Assembly: GCA_034005635.1 (NCBI GenBank)
Contig: JAVEUJ010000101.1
Location: forward strand, 1-9,121
Direction of reading: 5' to 3'
DNA: 9,121 nucleotides
Source of the DNA: JAAZFE01 sp034005635
Lineage (GTDB): Bacteria > Verrucomicrobiota > Kiritimatiellia > CAIQIC01 > Lenti-01
In this document: positions 6,089 to 9,121 of the stretch, piece after piece
How positions within the stretch are numbered: position 1 is the stretch's first letter
How the letters are laid out: every line of letters starts with the position of its first letter
The notes under the pieces: generated by a model
Seen by the model: the letters and a program-made list of their open reading frames with translations, nothing else
Database searches by the model: none
Told to the model about the DNA's origin: nothing
Made by a program: the position numbers and the translations under genes

Positions 6089-6117
6089 ATCATGTGTGAA
6101 ACAGGGGGAATACTCAA
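6089..6117 (-). promoter_or_regulatory. Possible sigma70-type promoter for the mgtE cluster
   Basis: On the minus strand, TTGAGT (complement of 6112-6117) and CATGAT (complement of 6089-6094) are separated by 17 nt. Each matches the consensus hexamer at 4 of 6 bases. It would give a leader of about 70 nt before mgtE. The position is plausible but the match is only moderate. Confidence 0.25.
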
Positions 6118-6169
6118 GCAAGGAAGTCGGTCGCATCTCCTATGGAAATCACGCAAAGACTGTAGGGAC

Positions 6170-6199
6170 TGGACAAATCTATGGCGGATGGGGCATAGT
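6170..6199 (+). promoter_or_regulatory. Possible sigma70-type promoter for the downstream methyltransferase-like gene
   Basis: TGGACA (6170-6175, 5 of 6 match to TTGACA) and CATAGT (6194-6199, 4 of 6 match to TATAAT) are 18 nt apart. Transcription would begin only a few bases before ATG 6210, giving an almost leaderless mRNA, which would explain the lack of a visible ribosome binding site. The alternative is a start at a downstream ATG. Confidence 0.25.
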
Positions 6200-6209
6200 A
6201 ATCCTTTAT

Positions 6210-7097
6210 ATGAACGAAGCACTCCCTATGGAAATTTCCGCGGAAGTCGTTTCCCTGCGGATGAAGATTTTCCTGCGTTCGCCTTTGCGCCGCCGGTTGT
6301 TATCGCGACTGATGCGGTTGCTGGATAAAACAGGGGGGCAGCGAGTGCTGCAAATGGTCGCCGACGATGCCATTGGAACTTCCATGCGCCATGCGGGTGG
6401 CGGCGGCGGAGCAGCGTGGAGCACCCTGACTGTTTCGGAAGCCCACGCCGAATTACTAACCGAAGCGGGCTTGGATGAAATTCATCTCGCAGAATTACCC
6501 GCGATGCCATTTGAAGATGGAACATTTGATGCAGTCGTCATCAGTGAAGTGCTCGAATACGTAGACGATCCAACCGCCATGATGGCCGAACTCCACCGGA
6601 TCATGGCTCCTAAAACCAGACTGATTCTACATGTGCGGCGTCGCCGCCGCAGCGTGGTTAATTTGTTTCGCCGGGTAGCCGGGTTGACGGATTCAACCCG
6701 GCCCATGGTATGCCCGGGTTTCACGCCCACCGAATTGTTTGATGTCATCAAGGACGGATTTGATTTCCAGGAAAGTGTGGGCTACGGGCGATTTTTTTCA
6801 GAGTTTGCCAACCTGCTGGCCGAACTTTTCGCCGGGGTCATCCCGTGGTCCTGTGAACCAGCGGCATTAGCAGAAAAACGACTGCGGCGCACCGCCGTGG
6901 TGTACTCGGTGTTTACTCCCGTGTTCTGGCTGGCGAATTTCTTGGATACCATATTCTTTTTCCTGCCGGACCATCACATGGTGCTGCGCGCCCGCCGGCG
7001 CATGTTATGGGTCCCTCGGGTGACGCCCCGCCTGCGCGATGGGCGCAACATTGCCGAAGCGACCTTGGGCTACCGCATCGGCACCACCATCACGTAG
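6210..7097 (+). CDS. Class I methyltransferase-fold protein with degenerate SAM-binding motif
   Basis: 295 residues from ATG 6210. The frame is open back to a GTG at 6096, but that part has no family resemblance; ATG 6228 and 6261 are alternatives. LPAMPFEDGTFDAVVISEVLEYVDDP (96-121) followed by MAELHRIMAPKTRLILHVR (125-143) is a clear Methyltransf_11-type motif IV-VI region. The tail GYGRFFSEFANLLAELF (191-207) and a hydrophobic stretch at 229-252 resemble methyltransferases that I associate with polysaccharide loci. Motif I, normally D-x-G-x-x-x-G, reads LQMVADDAIGTS (47-58): the aspartate and glycines are replaced, and the acidic residue after strand 2 is also missing (AAWSTLTVSE). SAM binding is therefore doubtful, and it could be a pseudoenzyme. 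It is divergent from mgtE and convergent with the secreted-protein gene. Confidence 0.75.
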   Translation: MNEALPMEISAEVVSLRMKIFLRSPLRRRLLSRLMRLLDKTGGQRVLQMVADDAIGTSMRHAGGGGGAAWSTLTVSEAHAELLTEAGLDEIHLAELPAMPFEDGTFDAVVISEVLEYVDDPTAMMAELHRIMAPKTRLILHVRRRRRSVVNLFRRVAGLTDSTRPMVCPGFTPTELFDVIKDGFDFQESVGYGRFFSEFANLLAELFAGVIPWSCEPAALAEKRLRRTAVVYSVFTPVFWLANFLDTIFFFLPDHHMVLRARRRMLWVPRVTPRLRDGRNIAEATLGYRIGTTIT

Positions 7098-7116
7098 CGC
7101 GACGGGGCCGGCAACA

Positions 7117-7189
7117 GCCAGTCTCACGCCGGAGTGCTAAGGAGAAAAGCCATTTCACGCCAAGCCGCAAAGACGCCAAGGGGGGGCGG
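7117..7189 (+). repeat. CGCCAAG-type dispersed repeat with G tract, second gap
   Basis: The repeat opens with GCCAGTCTCACGCC (7117-7130, identical to 882-895), then TGCTAAGGAGAAAA, then TTTCACGCCAAGCCGCAAAG (7153-7172) running into AAGACGCCAA and G7CGG (to 7189). The last part aligns with 888-926. The same modules thus open both convergent gaps, each 3' of a plus-strand gene. Confidence 0.7.
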
Positions 7190-7220
7190 ACTCTCACAGA
7201 GACACAGAGACACGGAGGGG
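7190..7220 (-). repeat. CACAGAGACACGGAG-type short repeat
   Basis: The segment contains CACAGAGACACAGAGACACG, followed by GAGGGG. Its complement, CTCCGTGTCTCTGTGTCTCTG, is similar to TCTCTGTGG at 7409-7417 on the plus strand, so copies face each other across the gap. Such strings are frequent dispersed repeats in PVC-type genomes (recollection). Confidence 0.6.
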
Positions 7221-7294
7221 AATCGGTTTACGACCAATAATTCCCCCGCTATTCCCTCTTCGAGCTTTTGTGCGAGTTTGATATTTTCGACTTC

Positions 7295-7443
7295 TCATGA
7301 GTTCTTGAGTTCAGATTCATTCCCGATTCTTCCCACCTTTCCCCATCTGTGTAATCAGTGTAATCCGTGGTGGTCTTAATTTCTTTGGTTGCGTCTATGC
7401 CACGCTGTGGTCTCTGTGGTTTAAAGCGAATTCAGATTGGCCA
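7295..7443. repeat. Composite intergenic repeat, copy B
   Basis: Second copy of the element at 1578-1736, in the same orientation, 149 bp against 159 bp, with identical first 27 bases and the same succession of conserved blocks to GATTGGCCA. It ends 9 nt before the complement of the stop codon of the secreted-protein gene, exactly as copy A does for the ABC ATPase gene. The 7221-7294 stretch before it shows no feature. Confidence 0.8.
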
Positions 7444-7452
7444 ATAACCCAC

Positions 7453-9121
7453 TCACTCCATGCGCACGCCGAAGATGTGCGGCAGGGCCGGTAATGGTGG
7501 CGAGATCATGACTGGGGGGGTGGCCGGGAGATTGGTGAAGATAATGAAGCCGTCGGTCAGATTGGTGGTGGCCAGGACATCATAGCGGACCTGGCGGTTG
7601 GTGAAGGCATGCCACACGATGCGCCAAGCATTGGTGCCGGGGTATCGGGTTTGAAAATCAACGACGAGCCGGGCATCGGCGGGATTGGTGGGATTGGAGT
7701 CGAGGTCATGTTCCTGCCAGGTGAGCAGCCCGTCGCGATCGTGATCAAGGCTGGCCTCAGCCATCCAATGGCGGTTGGTCAGGCCGAACTGCGCCAGCCA
7801 GTCCGGTGGTACCAGCCCCTCCGCAAGCAGCGGGGCGAACACGGCATGCACGTCGAGATTGCTGGCGAGTGAGGTCCACGAGCAGGTCTGCGTGACCACG
7901 AGATCGGGCATGGGCAGCGCAACGGAATTGGAGCGGATATCCGCGATGAACGCGCCCACATCCGCTTCGAAATCGACCGCAAACGGTTCGCCGACCGCCA
8001 GCAAAAATTCACCGGTGGGGTTGGCTTGGCCAGGGCCGTCGGTCGTTACGCGCACACGGCGGGTCGTATTATGCAACGCAACGGGGACCACGATAGGTGA
8101 GCGCACTTCGGGATCGTTGTGATGCACCAGCAGGGCGAAGTGCCCCGAGGCCATCGGCGGCAGTAGCGTGGTGTCAAAATATATAGGAGCGGCAACCCCA
8201 AATCCAACACCGATATTCCAGTTGGTTATAGGGAAATCCAGCCACCCCTCATATTCAGTGTGCGGGGAGACCACGACATCGTCAATTCGCCAGCCTTCAT
8301 TAACCACATAGGCATCGGCACCAAACCGGAAGCGAATCTGGACCTCCTCTCCCGCATAGGCAGAGAGATCGGCACCGACAGGCGCCCAGCCGTCGGTATT
8401 CACAAAACAGGGGGTGCCGGGAGCAAATGGGGAAGCCGGGTTGGAGGTAATGAGGCCGGGATACCCGCCCTCGGGTACGAGTGAATTCCAGGTGAGGCCG
8501 CCATTGGCCGAAATTTCCAGCACTCCGGAGTCCCAGTAGTGGATGCCATCGGGATACTCGTCCTGATCGTTCTCGAACAGGGCGTGATGCTGGAAGTCGA
8601 GCCGCGGTGACGAAGCCGCCAGTTGGATGGGGGGCGTTACCAGCCCGGCGTGAGTCGAGTTGCGATAGATGCGCGTGATCTCCTGTCCGCAATACCACGC
8701 ATTGGACGGCGATGCCGATTCTTGGCTGCTGAGGTGCCAGTCGAGGTTGCCGTCAGGGCGGGTCCACCCTGGCGCGCCGCTTTCCATGTCATCCGCAAAT
8801 CCGATCGACGCCAGTTCCAGTATAATCTCCAGATCGCGACTGCCGGTGTTCTGGATTTGTAAGAACAGGTTGGTTTGGGAATTGCCCGGCAGTGAGGCCT
8901 CGAGCGAATCCGGAGACAAGGAAATACGCGCATAGGCGACCGTGACGGTCCAGGCAGTGGATTGGGTTGAATAGCCCGCGTCGTCAACGGCCGAGAGCCA
9001 ATAGGTGATGCTGTCGCCGTCGCGTGCAGGCGAGGGGATGGCCGCCGTGAATAGATCGCCGCCGACGGTGGACATGGCAACAGAGCGAAGGAGTCCGCCA
9101 TTGCGCTGCCAGTGCAGGGTG
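7453..9121 (-). CDS. C-terminal part of a large secreted multidomain protein (5' end outside window)
   Basis: The frame stays open to the window edge; the Met at 9073-9075 is internal, because upstream codons read TLHWQRNGGLLRSVA and complete an Ig-like domain (VGGDLFTAAIP...ITYWLSAVDDAG). At least 555 residues are visible. Numbering from that Met, 50-90 begins a beta domain (SLPGNSQTNLFLQIQNTG) that resumes at about 275-337 (YFDTTLLPPMASGHFALLVHHNDP...VPVAL). Between them lies a jelly-roll, immune-inhibitor-A/MAM-like domain (93-271; DDMESGAPGW, VQIRFRFGAD, GWRIDDVVV). Then come a bacterial beta-repeat domain (339-414), a calcium loop D444-x-D446-x-DG-x5-E455 and a terminal beta domain (475-540, RYDVLATTNL). 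Such tails are typical of exported proteases or adhesins, but any catalytic domain would lie beyond the window. No membrane anchor is seen at the C-terminus. Confidence 0.85.
   Translation of the reverse strand, partial: TLHWQRNGGLLRSVAMSTVGGDLFTAAIPSPARDGDSITYWLSAVDDAGYSTQSTAWTVTVAYARISLSPDSLEASLPGNSQTNLFLQIQNTGSRDLEIILELASIGFADDMESGAPGWTRPDGNLDWHLSSQESASPSNAWYCGQEITRIYRNSTHAGLVTPPIQLAASSPRLDFQHHALFENDQDEYPDGIHYWDSGVLEISANGGLTWNSLVPEGGYPGLITSNPASPFAPGTPCFVNTDGWAPVGADLSAYAGEEVQIRFRFGADAYVVNEGWRIDDVVVSPHTEYEGWLDFPITNWNIGVGFGVAAPIYFDTTLLPPMASGHFALLVHHNDPEVRSPIVVPVALHNTTRRVRVTTDGPGQANPTGEFLLAVGEPFAVDFEADVGAFIADIRSNSVALPMPDLVVTQTCSWTSLASNLDVHAVFAPLLAEGLVPPDWLAQFGLTNRHWMAEASLDHDRDGLLTWQEHDLDSNPTNPADARLVVDFQTRYPGTNAWRIVWHAFTNRQVRYDVLATTNLTDGFIIFTNLPATPPVMISPPLPALPHIFGVRME

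Noticed and set aside
6011..6095. Mg2+-sensing riboswitch (M-box) upstream of mgtE
   Set aside because: The likely leader is only about 70 nt and lacks the long conserved stems an M-box needs.
6096..6209. N-terminal extension of the methyltransferase-like protein from GTG 6096
   Set aside because: The 38 extra residues show no family resemblance, the GTG lacks a ribosome binding site, and the region overlaps the likely promoters of the divergent genes.
9073..9075. Met as the true start of the secreted protein
   Set aside because: The frame is open to the window edge and the upstream residues complete an Ig-like domain; there is no signal peptide after this Met.

Overview
The window looks like part of a GC-rich bacterial chromosome from the PVC superphylum, most likely Kiritimatiellota or Verrucomicrobiota. 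This placement is inferred from style, not from a marker gene. The partial secreted protein at the right end has a '(Asp-rich loop)-TWQE...NPTNPAD' calcium-loop segment followed by a 'YDVLATTNL' C-terminal beta domain, a combination common in those groups. The intergenic DNA is full of the dispersed 'CGCCAAGACGCAAAG', 'GTGTAATCCGTGG' and 'CACAGAGACACGGAG' sequences that I associate with such genomes.

Layout. (1) 1-876, plus strand: a PrmA-like methyltransferase. (2) 877-1745: 869 bp without a gene, built from dispersed repeats, poly-G tracts, an AT-rich stretch and a near-perfect inverted repeat. (3) 1746-6010, minus strand: a probable operon, transcribed right to left, of mgtE (Mg2+ channel/transporter), a secreted thioredoxin-fold protein, an ABC-2 type permease, and, after a 232-bp gap, the ABC ATPase. 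That gap holds an array of about six TTCCA-N5-TGGAA palindromes spaced close to whole helical turns. (4) 6011-6209: a short divergent promoter region. (5) 6210-7097, plus strand: a methyltransferase-fold protein whose SAM-binding motif appears eroded. (6) 7098-7452: a second convergent gap with the same repeat grammar as region 2. (7) 7453 to beyond 9121, minus strand: the C-terminal part of a large secreted multidomain protein.

How the genes fit together. The permease and ATPase should form one ABC exporter of unknown substrate. MgtE and the thioredoxin-like protein are tightly spaced upstream of it (13 and 21 bp gaps), and the thioredoxin-like gene's ribosome binding site abuts the mgtE stop codon, so co-expression is likely. 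A functional link between Mg2+ transport and the exporter is not shown. The most unusual content is non-coding: the palindrome array between the two exporter subunit genes, and the two convergent gaps that carry the same composite repeat ending exactly 9 nt from the stop codon of a minus-strand gene. I see no CRISPR array, tRNA, rRNA, transposase or phage gene.
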